Under the pieces are notes generated by a model. It was given only the letters and a program-made list of their open reading frames with translations, was not told where the DNA came from and ran no database searches. A stretch of DNA of 64,000 bases from an uncultured Actinomycetes bacterium. GTDB taxonomy: Bacteria; Actinomycetota; Actinomycetes; S36-B12; UBA10799. Both the position numbers and the translations under genes were made by a program. Shown piece by piece: positions 56,501 to 63,877 of the stretch (within the stretch, counting starts at the first letter, position 1; each line of letters starts with the position of its first letter). The DNA is taken from contig CAMPEQ010000011.1 of assembly GCA_946803585.1 (NCBI GenBank), positions 310,001 to 374,000 on the forward strand, read 5' to 3'.

Positions 56501-58199
56501 CCCGTACCTGTATGAGAACACGGCTGTCGTCGACGAGATCACTCCCGATGAGGGATCGACGTCCGGTGGAGAAACCGTCACCATCAATGGTCGGAACCTA
56601 GATGACGCGGTAGTGACGATCGGGGGCAATGAATGCACCGACGTGGACGTCTCCGACGACGGAACATCATTAACCTGCGAGGCTCCGGGAGGAGTCGCTG
56701 GAAGCGCAGATGTTGTTGTAACCAAGGGCGACGGTCCCACCACTGTTGTCGACGGGTACACCTTTGTGGCGGAACCTGCCGCTGACTCAATGGGGCCGCT
56801 AACGGGCCCGATCAGTGGTGGTCAAACAGCCACCATCCACGGGTCCAACCTTGACGGAGCCTACGTAACGATCGCCGGTGGCGAGTGCACAGACGTCATC
56901 GTTGCTTCCGATGGGAACTCACTAACCTGTGTCACTCCACCAGGATTCGTTGGATACGCCGACGTGGATATCGTGACGGCTGGTGGAATCACGACGGTTC
57001 CGGAGAGCTATGAGTACCTAGACATCGCGGTGGTTGACGAGATGTCCCCTGCCGAGGGTCCTGTCGGCGGTGACACTGAAATCACTCTCACTGGCTTGAA
57101 CCTGACTGGCGCTGAGGTGACAGTTGGTGGCGATGCCTGCCTCAACATCTCGGTGAATGATGCTGGAACTGAACTGACTTGCGATGTGCCAGCACATAGC
57201 CGCGGGGAAGTCGAGGTTGTTGTTACCAAACCTGGCGGCGAGGTGACGGTGCCCGGCGGCTTTAGCTACTACGACGCCCCCACCATCACTCGCGTAACGC
57301 CGAACTCCGGGCTGCCAGAAGGTGGCGGTCAGATCCGCATCAACGGTCGCGACTTCATCGATCCGACAGTTCTGATTGGCGACCAAGAGTGCACCGATAT
57401 CGAGGTGGCCGAAGACGGAACCTCGCTAACGTGCACAGTACCCGAGGGTTCGGCCGGGCTGACTGACATCACGGTCGAGAATGAGGCCGGGGAGACCATC
57501 GAGTCCGACGGCTACCGGTATGCAGAACCGCCCACGATTGACTCTGTTAGTCCCACCAGCGGGCCCTCCGCAGGTGGCGAGACGGTCACCATTCGCGGAA
57601 CAAACCTGTTCGGTGTCGAGGTCACAGTCGGGGGCGACACGATCTCTGACGTCACAGTAAGCGAGGACGGGACGACAGCAACCTTCGTGGTCCCGAGGCT
57701 TCCCGCTGGGCGCGCTGACATCGTGGTGACGACCAACTCAGGATCAGCGACCCTAGCCGGAGCGTTCGAAGTAGTCGCCACTCCAACTCCAACTCCAACT
57801 CCGACGCCCAAACCCAAGCCTAAGCCCATCACCATCAAGGCGAAGAAGCCCAAGGGTGCGGGCTACCTAGCAACGGTCAAGCTCAAGGGAAAGACCAAGA
57901 CCAAGAAGGCCAAGACGATCCGGATCTATGTCTCGTCAAAGTCTGGCAAGCCCGCAAAGCTCGTGACATCGGTCAAGAGCAAGAAGGGTAAGTGGAAGTC
58001 AGTCAAGACACCGTTGGCAGGTGCAACATCCGCAGTGTTCTGCGCGCAAGTCGGCCGGAAGACTTCGACCGGGGTCTTGGTTACGGTCGGCAAGAAGGGC
58101 AAGCAGAGGCTGCTAGTTGTGGATCCGAGCGAGTGGGCGACGGTGCGTGGTGACGTCGTCACCTGCACACTACCGAGTTCTGCTGCTGCCACGCCTTAA
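53580..58199 (+). CDS. Giant secreted IPT/TIG-repeat surface protein with N-terminal lectin-like domain
   Basis: 1539 residues: a signal peptide (to about 48), an L-type-lectin-like domain (about 60-370; GDGYSFVVGAVN, LGVAFDTYGNF), a linker domain with one cysteine pair, eleven IPT/TIG repeats of about 84 residues (482-1400), a TPTPTP-KPKPKP hinge, and a very basic C-terminal domain with two cysteines. Repeats 1-10 each have a C...LTC-type cysteine pair (in repeat 3, VEC); repeat 11 has none. No LPXTG or transmembrane anchor. Likely an adhesin or matrix-binding protein. No convincing ribosome binding site. Confidence 0.9.
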   Translation: MRPSSAQTLRSGSPSAPGLGRCSTIGAAIIALIAGLLVAISPSPALASDELVVGPTASAGTDLFEQSFADATLNPASPVTKPAVPVGKVNQVCLTASDDTTQTPIPGCQDPALDAEGDGVLRLTDNGYNKVGGLIAAESSPSISGLDFAFDGYQWGGRLRGDGYSFVVGAVNPETQVPEALTGGTGGSLGYIGYKNGYLGVAFDTYGNFARSKCADDPAWARFVPNNVTVRGPDMCIVTSTIDPAYAGEAPSLSGTTRANSGVPVQVTVNPSAAEIENAGGLMVPALSLLVAFTPIGGTQQTLVAPLPNAEGIFDSSWLNSDGIPRQLSFGWVASSGGATDYHEISTASTESISPVSTLETTQLYSGATGDSGTGTFVVTPTVRGIDLNAPVTVNGTVPPGMRITDIVADGWDCDVTGATTYSCVSDGVSFPVDTTLPSINVNVTIEEPTSEADIAEGTTSRTLSPDAQSTLATDVSVGLQVDGISPAAGPLAGGEVLTITGGTLTDSTVTIGGNPCTILDINLAGTSLTCTVPPGDAGAADVVVTTPDSEVTRSQAYTYLPTPTMGEISPAEGSPGGGDELTVNGTDLDNATVTVGGNPCTDVVVNAERTSLTCTTPPGLVGPADVVVETAGGTTEGTDAYTYLNVPAVTGMDPASGPLVGGETVTITGTNLTDATVTIGDAECVVSSSQDDSVECVVPAGVAGNATVVVSKGDGTDTVPGGYTYIAPPTVDVVTPNEGPTVGGEEITISGAELENATVTIDGQPCTSVEVAEDGDSLTCTTPPGTRGNVTVEVTTPGGTVEVPGGYSYLDIPIVTGIDPTSGPTDGAYSVTISGENLTDATVTFGGLPCTDPTVNLAGTSLTCDIPAHAEGDVEVLVSKDDGDAEVPGTFFYSPAPFVTGISPESGSIGGGDTLTIEGVNLFNSTVTVGGNACDDVAIAEDNRSLTCTVPAGTAGLVDVVVTTPSGDDTSADPYLYENTAVVDEITPDEGSTSGGETVTINGRNLDDAVVTIGGNECTDVDVSDDGTSLTCEAPGGVAGSADVVVTKGDGPTTVVDGYTFVAEPAADSMGPLTGPISGGQTATIHGSNLDGAYVTIAGGECTDVIVASDGNSLTCVTPPGFVGYADVDIVTAGGITTVPESYEYLDIAVVDEMSPAEGPVGGDTEITLTGLNLTGAEVTVGGDACLNISVNDAGTELTCDVPAHSRGEVEVVVTKPGGEVTVPGGFSYYDAPTITRVTPNSGLPEGGGQIRINGRDFIDPTVLIGDQECTDIEVAEDGTSLTCTVPEGSAGLTDITVENEAGETIESDGYRYAEPPTIDSVSPTSGPSAGGETVTIRGTNLFGVEVTVGGDTISDVTVSEDGTTATFVVPRLPAGRADIVVTTNSGSATLAGAFEVVATPTPTPTPTPKPKPKPITIKAKKPKGAGYLATVKLKGKTKTKKAKTIRIYVSSKSGKPAKLVTSVKSKKGKWKSVKTPLAGATSAVFCAQVGRKTSTGVLVTVGKKGKQRLLVVDPSEWATVRGDVVTCTLPSSAAATP
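55023..57780 (+). repeat. Eleven tandem IPT/TIG-coding repeats, about 252 bp each
   Basis: Units begin with the pattern xxISPxxGPxxGGExxTIxGxNL and end YxY plus one or two residues. They are clear at protein level but diverged in DNA, so they are old duplications rather than recent expansions. Confidence 0.88.
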
Positions 58200-58213
58200 C
58201 AGCGCAGCACTGC

Positions 58214-58219
58214 TAGCGT
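58214..58219 (+). promoter_or_regulatory. Leaderless -10 element of the MFS gene
   Basis: TAGCGT ends 6 nt before the GTG at 58226. GGAGGTG overlaps the start codon itself and so cannot work as a Shine-Dalgarno for it, and no other start codon lies at proper distance. Confidence 0.5.
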
Positions 58220-58225
58220 CGGGAG

Positions 58226-59863
58226 GTGACTAACGATCAACTCTCGGCTAGCGAAGAAGTAGCCCCGGCACCTCAGGGGAAGAAGGCCTGGATCGGCTTC
58301 ATCGCCCTGATGCTCGCAATCTTGGTGCTTGCACTAGACGTCACCATCACTGACGTGTCCGTGCCCTCGATGGTCCAGTCGTTAGATATTGACGCCGACG
58401 ACGCCAGCTTGGTCGTTACCATCTACATGGTTGTCGCGGCTTCGCTAATGATTCTGATGGGTAAGTTCAGCGACCGGATTGGTGCTCGCCGAGCGATGCT
58501 TGGCGGAACTCTGCTCTTCGCCGTTGGAAGCTTGATCACCGGACTAGCCACCAGCCTCGGAATGCTCCTGGCTGGACGCGCACTCCAGGGATTCGTACTC
58601 GCGATGTGCATTCCAGCATCGCTGTCGCTACTCAATCACCTCTTCCCCAGTGGTCGCACGCGCGTCCTTGCATTCTCGGTGTGGACGGCGGCGCTAGGTT
58701 CCGCATTTGCTATTGGGCCAGTGATCGGCGGCTACCTGGCCACCTATCTGTCGTGGCGCTGGTCGTTCTTCATCAACATCCCACTCATGTTGATCGCAGC
58801 CGCCGGAATCATGACCTGCGTACCAAGCGTTGCTGGACGGTTGCAGGAGAAGGGCAACGATGTCCTCGGTTCGGTCTTCATGGTGTTCGCTGTTGCTTTC
58901 CTGGTCCTCGGTATCCAAGAGGGCACCGGCTGGGGATGGCTAACTCCGAGCAATCAGACCGTCTTTGGAATCACCTGGACGTTGGGCTTATCGGCGGCGT
59001 TCCTTGCGATTGTGCTCGGCGTGATCCTGCTCGTCGTCCTCATCGTCTACGAGTTGCGGCGTTTCAAGTCAAAGCGTCCGATGGTGCTCGAACCCGCGCT
59101 GTTCAAGGTACCCAGCTTCACCTGGGGAACCGCGTCTGCAGCACTGATGACGGCTGGGATCTTTGGCCTCCTGCTAATGGTGCCGCTGTATGCGCAGTAT
59201 GTGCTGAACTACGACCCACTGAGCTCTGGCCTGACCCTGCTGTCGATGGGTATCGGTATGGCATTGGGTGGCCCCATTGTCTCTCGGATGTCCATCGCAA
59301 TGGACCGACGAACGATCGTCATCGCGCTCATCGTCCAACCACTGGCGACCCTGTCGATCATTCCGCTGCTGTCCGCGACGGGGAACGGCTGGATTCTCGC
59401 TCCGAGTCTGCTGGTGGAGGGATTCGCGTGGGGAGCGGCGTATTCGATTCTGGTCAGTACGCTCATGCAGGACGTACCGGAAGATCTGTCAGGCACAGCG
59501 GGCGGAACCCAAACAGCCGTACGCCTGCTCGCGGGAGCGATTGGTACAGCTGTCATGACGTCGGTGCTCCTTCTCACTATCTCGGCGAAGGTCTCGGACG
59601 TCAATGAGTCCGGCCTGACCGCGTCGCAGCAGCAACAGCTCGAACAGCTCTACACATTGTCTGGCCAGGCTCACTCCGAGGTGGCCGATCCCAATGGCGA
59701 GACGGTTCAGCAGTTCCGCCAGATTCAGGAATTCGATGCGGCGATCTCCGCGGTGGGTGAAGACATGGTCGGTGGATTCAAGATCACAGTAGGCCTCGCC
59801 GCACTGATCAGCGCTACGGCTATTCCTTGTTCCCTGCGGCTACCAAAGAAGCGGAAGAAGTAG
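58226..59863 (+). CDS. MFS drug-efflux transporter, DHA2 (EmrB/QacA) type, 14 helices
   Basis: 545 residues. TM1 ends in LALDVTITDVSVPSM (the DHA2 D-V-T/V-N signature region), followed by LMGKFSDRIGARRAMLGG (motif A) and the motif C-like GSAFAIGPVIGG. Proton-coupled export of hydrophobic compounds; the substrate is unknown. No TetR/MarR regulator is adjacent on this side. Basic LPKKRKK end. GTG start in a leaderless context. Confidence 0.93.
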   Translation: MTNDQLSASEEVAPAPQGKKAWIGFIALMLAILVLALDVTITDVSVPSMVQSLDIDADDASLVVTIYMVVAASLMILMGKFSDRIGARRAMLGGTLLFAVGSLITGLATSLGMLLAGRALQGFVLAMCIPASLSLLNHLFPSGRTRVLAFSVWTAALGSAFAIGPVIGGYLATYLSWRWSFFINIPLMLIAAAGIMTCVPSVAGRLQEKGNDVLGSVFMVFAVAFLVLGIQEGTGWGWLTPSNQTVFGITWTLGLSAAFLAIVLGVILLVVLIVYELRRFKSKRPMVLEPALFKVPSFTWGTASAALMTAGIFGLLLMVPLYAQYVLNYDPLSSGLTLLSMGIGMALGGPIVSRMSIAMDRRTIVIALIVQPLATLSIIPLLSATGNGWILAPSLLVEGFAWGAAYSILVSTLMQDVPEDLSGTAGGTQTAVRLLAGAIGTAVMTSVLLLTISAKVSDVNESGLTASQQQQLEQLYTLSGQAHSEVADPNGETVQQFRQIQEFDAAISAVGEDMVGGFKITVGLAALISATAIPCSLRLPKKRKK

Positions 59864-59899
59864 CGCCCGACGGAATTCGCTCACAGGGTGTCTACAAAA

Positions 59900-60253
59900 C
59901 TAAACTTCGCTCACCCGAGTATGGGCATCGAGGTCGATGTAGTTGTGGAGTGCAATCTCGGCGTCGGAGCCGGAGACCAAGATTGCGGTGGAACCAACAT
60001 GGATTCGGTCACCGACACTGACCTCAACGGGAGCGGAGATACGAACACTGTTCACATAAGTCCCATTCATGGAGTTCCGGTCCGCGAGTAACCACACGCC
60101 GTTGTCTCGCGTCAGCACCGCGTGGCGGCGAGAAGCGCGACGGTCGCCCGAGAGCACAACGTCGTTATCGTCCCCACGCCCGATCGTGACGCGTGCGCCG
60201 GTCAGATCGATGATGCGTGATGTGTCGCCGGTGACGACTTCCAAGGTGTCCAC
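59900..60253 (-). CDS. FHA-domain protein
   Basis: 117 residues, essentially one forkhead-associated domain: VTIGRGDDNDVVLSGDRRASRRHAVL, then RNSMNGTYVN, with the phosphothreonine-binding Arg, Ser and Asn present. Binds phosphothreonine peptides, usually substrates of Ser/Thr kinases; no kinase is in the window. GTG start; the short C-terminal tail has no other domain. Confidence 0.92.
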   Translation of the reverse strand: MDTLEVVTGDTSRIIDLTGARVTIGRGDDNDVVLSGDRRASRRHAVLTRDNGVWLLADRNSMNGTYVNSVRISAPVEVSVGDRIHVGSTAILVSGSDAEIALHNYIDLDAHTRVSEV

Positions 60254-60460
60254 TCATCCCCCATTGTTCTCAAACCCAAACGATACGTCGCCTCTCGCGC
60301 CGAGTTTGGTAGCCAACGCCGACGTGTCATATTGCTCACGATCGCGGGTCCGATTTAGCGGACAGTCCGCACATCCGGCCCGCGACCAGAATCCGCTGTT
60401 CACAGGTTGCGCGCGAAATTTCGCTAGGCTCGCCTGATCCCGAACCGTTAACCGAGCGAA

Positions 60461-61321
60461 ATGAGCACCGACATGAATGGCCGAACGGATACCTCTAAGC
60501 GTTTGCTACTAACGACTGCAATCGCACTAGTCTCGATCGGCGCATTCTCTGCCTGCTCATCGGAGCCGTCTTCATCATCGAGCGCTTCCCCTACCAACGA
60601 CGCAGCCGCATTCCCCAACGACAACCAGGACATTGACCCAGCTACCACTCAGCTCGAATTCATCGTCCCAGCGTTACAGGAGTACGCCAAGCCGTACGTC
60701 GACATCACCGTTGCAGGCAAGCCCGCGCAAACCTACGCGCAGGCTTCCAACAAAGAGGTATCGGCCTACGCAAAGGATCAAGAGCAAATCGCGCAGCAGG
60801 CAATCACATGCATGAAGTCAGAACTTACGGAGAACCCCGTAAAGCCTGCGCTCATGCTCGACGTGGACGAGACGTCGCTGAGCAACATCTGGCTCGTCCT
60901 GCAACAACCAAATCTTGCAGCGGGCAACCCCGTCCGGTCGGCGTCGGCCAAGACCGGAGATGACACTGTCATCGAAGCAACGAAGGAGCTCTACCAGGAG
61001 GCGCTCGCGAACGACGTGACCGTGTTCTTCATGTCCGGTCGGTCGGAATCCGAGCGCGGCTTTACTACCAAGAACCTGCAGGCAGCCGGGTTCACCGAAT
61101 ACGAAGAGCTAATCCTTGAAGCGGACGACAACACCCTAGGTGCCGGTCAGTACAAGACTCAGAACCGTGAAAAGTTGGCGTCCGAAGGGTGGACGATCAT
61201 TACCAATGTTGGTGACCAATTCAGCGACATCAACGGAGCAGACGGGAACCCCACGGGACCCTGCTCATTCAAGTTACCGAACCCCTACTACTTCATCCCG
61301 TGGCTGCCATCTGGCGAGTAA
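60461..61321 (+). CDS. HAD-family acid phosphatase lipoprotein (class B/IIIB)
   Basis: 286 residues: lipobox FSACSS, a Ser-rich spacer, then a HAD fold with motif I LDVDETSLSN, motif II FFMSGRSESE and a late GDQFSDI motif. Resembles cell-surface acid phosphatases that release phosphate from organic esters. An ATG four codons later gives a more typical signal start. The nearby ribosome binding site is weak. Confidence 0.9.
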   Translation: MSTDMNGRTDTSKRLLLTTAIALVSIGAFSACSSEPSSSSSASPTNDAAAFPNDNQDIDPATTQLEFIVPALQEYAKPYVDITVAGKPAQTYAQASNKEVSAYAKDQEQIAQQAITCMKSELTENPVKPALMLDVDETSLSNIWLVLQQPNLAAGNPVRSASAKTGDDTVIEATKELYQEALANDVTVFFMSGRSESERGFTTKNLQAAGFTEYEELILEADDNTLGAGQYKTQNREKLASEGWTIITNVGDQFSDINGADGNPTGPCSFKLPNPYYFIPWLPSGE

Positions 61322-61407
61322 GGCCTAGCCCACGGTTTCGCGAAGTCCGACGTGCATGCTCCCAACCGGCCACCAAGCACTATTGGGCGCCCTAGATCAT
61401 GCAATGG

Positions 61408-62010
61408 CTACAGTGGACGCCGCGCGGCATCTTCTAGTATCCGGTCGGCAGAGGCCCGATATGCAGCTAATCCACCTGCCTCGGCAAAGCCCTCGCCCAA
61501 AGCGCCGTCGTTCCACAGGGTTGCGAGTCCGTGTACGAGCGCCCAAGCCTGCAGCCAGGGAACCACATCTTCGTCTGAGTTGGCGACAGCTGGGGTGCTG
61601 GCTTCAAGCAGGATGGAGCCTGATCGGGAAGCCGCTAGGTTAAAGGAGTCGTCCTTCTCGCATGAGCCAGGATCAATCCGCCCGAACATCAATCGGAAGA
61701 GCTGTGGATTCTCCAGGGCAAAATCCAGGTAGCCCTTCCCGCTCGCACTGAGGGCGTTGTCGGGATCGGCCTCGAGCCTGCTCTCCATGGAATCTGCGAG
61801 TAGCTCGTGGCCAATGCTGGCCAGTGCGATCAAGAGGGCATCTCGGTCGGCGAAATGATAGCCAGGAGCCGCGTGGGAAACGCCGACCCTTCGAGCCAGG
61901 CCACGAAAGGTGACGGCGTCGGGTCCGCCTTGCTCAAGCATCGCCATTGCCTCATCCACGAGGGCTTGACGTAAGTCGCCATGGTGGTAGTCGTCCTTGC
62001 CGCGAGCCAT
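61408..62010 (-). CDS. TetR-family transcriptional regulator
   Basis: 200 residues: an N-terminal helix-turn-helix (VTFRGLARRVGVSHAAPGYHFADRDALL) and an all-helical ligand domain (TetR C-terminal, WHG-like). Probably represses the divergent DUF4188 gene and itself through the palindrome at 62055-62071. GGGAGAGGG precedes the ATG. The ligand is unknown. Confidence 0.92.
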   Translation of the reverse strand: MARGKDDYHHGDLRQALVDEAMAMLEQGGPDAVTFRGLARRVGVSHAAPGYHFADRDALLIALASIGHELLADSMESRLEADPDNALSASGKGYLDFALENPQLFRLMFGRIDPGSCEKDDSFNLAASRSGSILLEASTPAVANSDEDVVPWLQAWALVHGLATLWNDGALGEGFAEAGGLAAYRASADRILEDAARRPL

Positions 62011-62054
62011 CCCTCTCCCTGCTGACGTTCGTGGGCATCGCGTCCACGCGTCAA

Positions 62055-62071
62055 TCTTGACACTGTCAAGA
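62055..62071. promoter_or_regulatory. TetR operator between tetR and DUF4188
   Basis: TCTTGACA-C-TGTCAAGA has perfect 8-bp arms about one central base and covers the -35 box of the DUF4188 promoter; both arms read TTGACA on their own strand. Confidence 0.75.
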
Positions 62072-62085
62072 CCAAAGTGTAGCGT
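62057..62085 (+). promoter_or_regulatory. Promoter of the DUF4188 gene
   Basis: Consensus TTGACA (62057-62062), a 17-bp spacer and TAGCGT (62080-62085). The -35 box is inside the operator palindrome, so TetR binding would block it. Confidence 0.75.
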
Positions 62086-62120
62086 TCGATTGCATCTTTA
62101 CACCGACAAGATTGAGGACA

Positions 62121-62618
62121 ATGAAAAGACATCTCAACGGCGGACGCTTCACTGCAACCATGGAAGAGGACTTCGTCGTATTCCTCATTGGATCGCGGCT
62201 CAACCGGTTGCGCGACGCCCCAAAGATGATCCGCATTGCTCGCCAGATGCGAGCAATGCAAAAGGAGCTGCAGGAAGCTCCTGATTTGGGCTTGTTGCAC
62301 ATGGAGGATTTCTTTGGCCGGGTCACGGTGAGTGTTCAGTACTGGCGCGACTTCGAGTCCCTTGAGAACTACGCGAAGTCCAACCACCAAAGTCACCTGC
62401 CAGCGTGGCGGGAATACAACCGGCTGATCCGGGATTCAGGCACCATCGGGGTATGGCATGAGACGTACCGAGTCCGAGCAAGTGATCACGAGTCTGTCTA
62501 CGTGAACATGCCGACATTCGGGCTCGCGAATGCAGGAGCTCCGAGTCGGCTAGCCAGTTCTAGTACCGCCCGACGGCGTATGGAGGTTGTCCGCACCACG
62601 TCTGGAACCGGGCGGTGA
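62121..62618 (+). CDS. DUF4188 domain protein (monooxygenase-like)
   Basis: 165 residues: FVVFLIGSRLNRLRDAPKMIRIARQM, then LLHMEDFFGRVTVSVQYWRDFESLENYAKS and HLPAWREYNRLIRDSGTIGVWHETY, which is the DUF4188 pattern (dimeric alpha/beta barrel fold related to haem-dependent aldoxime dehydratase-like and monooxygenase-like proteins). Activity unknown. The product, or its substrate, may relate to the ligand of the divergent TetR. ATG 62121 is chosen over TTG 62112. Confidence 0.87.
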   Translation: MKRHLNGGRFTATMEEDFVVFLIGSRLNRLRDAPKMIRIARQMRAMQKELQEAPDLGLLHMEDFFGRVTVSVQYWRDFESLENYAKSNHQSHLPAWREYNRLIRDSGTIGVWHETYRVRASDHESVYVNMPTFGLANAGAPSRLASSSTARRRMEVVRTTSGTGR

Positions 62619-62624
62619 GGTAGT

Positions 62625-62639
62625 GCTGACAGCGTCAGC
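62625..62639. terminator. Short hairpin after DUF4188
   Basis: GCTGAC-AGC-GTCAGC, a 6-bp stem 7 bp after the DUF4188 stop, without a T tract. Weak terminator candidate lying between DUF4188 and the convergent tRNA. Confidence 0.4.
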
Positions 62640-62691
62640 TCGACAAAGGTACATCGAGAGTGTCAAGCATCAGCCGGAGTAATACAGATCT

Positions 62692-62767
62692 TGGAGCCGC
62701 CTAAGAGAGTCGAACTCTTGACCTACGCATTACGAGTGCGTTGCTCTACCAACTGAGCTAAGGCGGC
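62692..62767 (-). tRNA. tRNA-Thr, anticodon CGT
   Basis: On the minus strand a full cloverleaf: acceptor GCCGCCT/AGGCGGC, D arm GCTC/GAGC, anticodon stem ACGCA/TGCGT with loop CTCGTAA (anticodon CGT, Thr), variable AGGTC, T arm AAGAG-TTCGACT-CTCTT, discriminator T and encoded CCA. 76 nt including CCA. Confidence 0.97.
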
Positions 62768-62787
62768 CGGTCGTGCGGGTCTAACCG

Positions 62788-62807
62788 TACCCAATGCCGA
62801 TTGGGTA
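62788..62807. repeat. Perfect inverted repeat upstream of tRNA-Thr
   Basis: TACCCAAT-GCCG-ATTGGGTA has perfect 8-bp arms and a 4-nt loop, 20 bp upstream of the tRNA in its own direction. It shares TACCC/GGGTA ends with the CsoR-type sites but with a spacing of 10, so it is probably not the same operator. Confidence 0.6.
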
Positions 62808-62964
62808 TCGCGTCCCAGCCGCCCTTACTCGTTTCGAACACGAATCTCGGTGAATCGTGACTCACTGTGAGGCAGCTTCATCCGAATGCCCCACAGCGCG
62901 CGCGAGCCACGCGCCGCCGGGCAGGATCGAACCAAGCACCCCAACGATTCGCACAGGAGCAAAC

Positions 62965-63735
62965 ATGAAGAAGCAAAGAGTCACGCTAGCCACGGCAGCG
63001 TTGGGCACCGCCGCACTATGTGGGTCGGCGATTGGGGTCGCCGCGCCTGCAACTGCTGGCGACGTGGGTCTGCCACTGACGAAGGCGCAGATGTTGAGTG
63101 CCTCGCTTCAACTGAGCGACGTTCCGAGTTCATTTAGCGACGACCCGAGTTGGGAGACGGCGTACGGCAAGGGGTCTAAGACGTTCCGATTCGAGATGTG
63201 CGTCGACAAGGACGGCGAGAAGGTCTTCGGGGCCCGCCCCGCTCAGCAGATGAACAGCACCGTCACCCTCGTCGAGAAGTTTGACGACGACGGTGAGCCA
63301 GTCAAACAACGGGTCGTCAGCAGCGACATCTACGGGTACAAGTCAGCAAGCGCCGCGAAGAAGGCGTGGAAGAAGCTCAACCAAGCCACCAAGAGGTGCG
63401 CCAAGAAGATCAACGAGCCGTTCGATATCGGCGATGACTTTGAGCTGCTCGCGATCGTCAAGCAAAAGACCAAACCACTGAATACGTACAACGGAGCCCC
63501 CGGGTTCGCGGTCAAACAGGACGTCGCGATTGAGATTGCCGAGGGCACTCCCGATGAACTCAATATCTACTTGGGTGGCTACACGAACTACCGCCAAGTT
63601 GGCACAACAATTCAGCGGGTGCAGTTCGCCAACCTGAATACCAAAGCCAAGTCAAAATCAAAGATCAAGAAGAAGTGGGCGTCATTCACCCGCTCCGAGT
63701 CAAAGACGATTGCGGGTCGTGTTGCTCGACTTTGA
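62965..63735 (+). CDS. Secreted protein with lysine-rich domain, unknown function
   Basis: 256 residues: a signal peptide (KKQRVTLATAALGTAALCGSAIGVAAPATAG), then one soluble domain with two cysteines (in FEMCVDKDG and KRCAKKI), a SxYGYKSASAAKKAWKKLNQATKRC segment, and a Lys-rich C-terminal third. It recalls PknH-type extracellular sensor-like domains (paired strands, single disulfide), but I cannot confirm this. AGGAG precedes the ATG at 62965; the upstream in-frame extension is discarded. Confidence 0.8.
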   Translation: MKKQRVTLATAALGTAALCGSAIGVAAPATAGDVGLPLTKAQMLSASLQLSDVPSSFSDDPSWETAYGKGSKTFRFEMCVDKDGEKVFGARPAQQMNSTVTLVEKFDDDGEPVKQRVVSSDIYGYKSASAAKKAWKKLNQATKRCAKKINEPFDIGDDFELLAIVKQKTKPLNTYNGAPGFAVKQDVAIEIAEGTPDELNIYLGGYTNYRQVGTTIQRVQFANLNTKAKSKSKIKKKWASFTRSESKTIAGRVARL

Positions 63736-63877
63736 TCGTTAGCTCGAACAAAGACGGCAAGTCGCAACGATGCAGCGCCGCAGTACTCTGGCCTCTCACC
63801 GCTCACCAGCGCCAGGGTGGGGTCGACCGAGACGAATCCAAACTGATTGCCTCGGGCGCCAGCGGGTACGGTGAATC

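Noticed and set aside
58606-59607. 333-residue open frame in another frame of the MFS gene.
   Set aside because: Same strand, shifted frame, Arg-rich, no start signal; the MFS frame is clearly the real one.
62692-62767. tRNA-Thr as a phage or integrative-element attachment site.
   Set aside because: No integrase and no repeated tRNA 3' end was found within the window.
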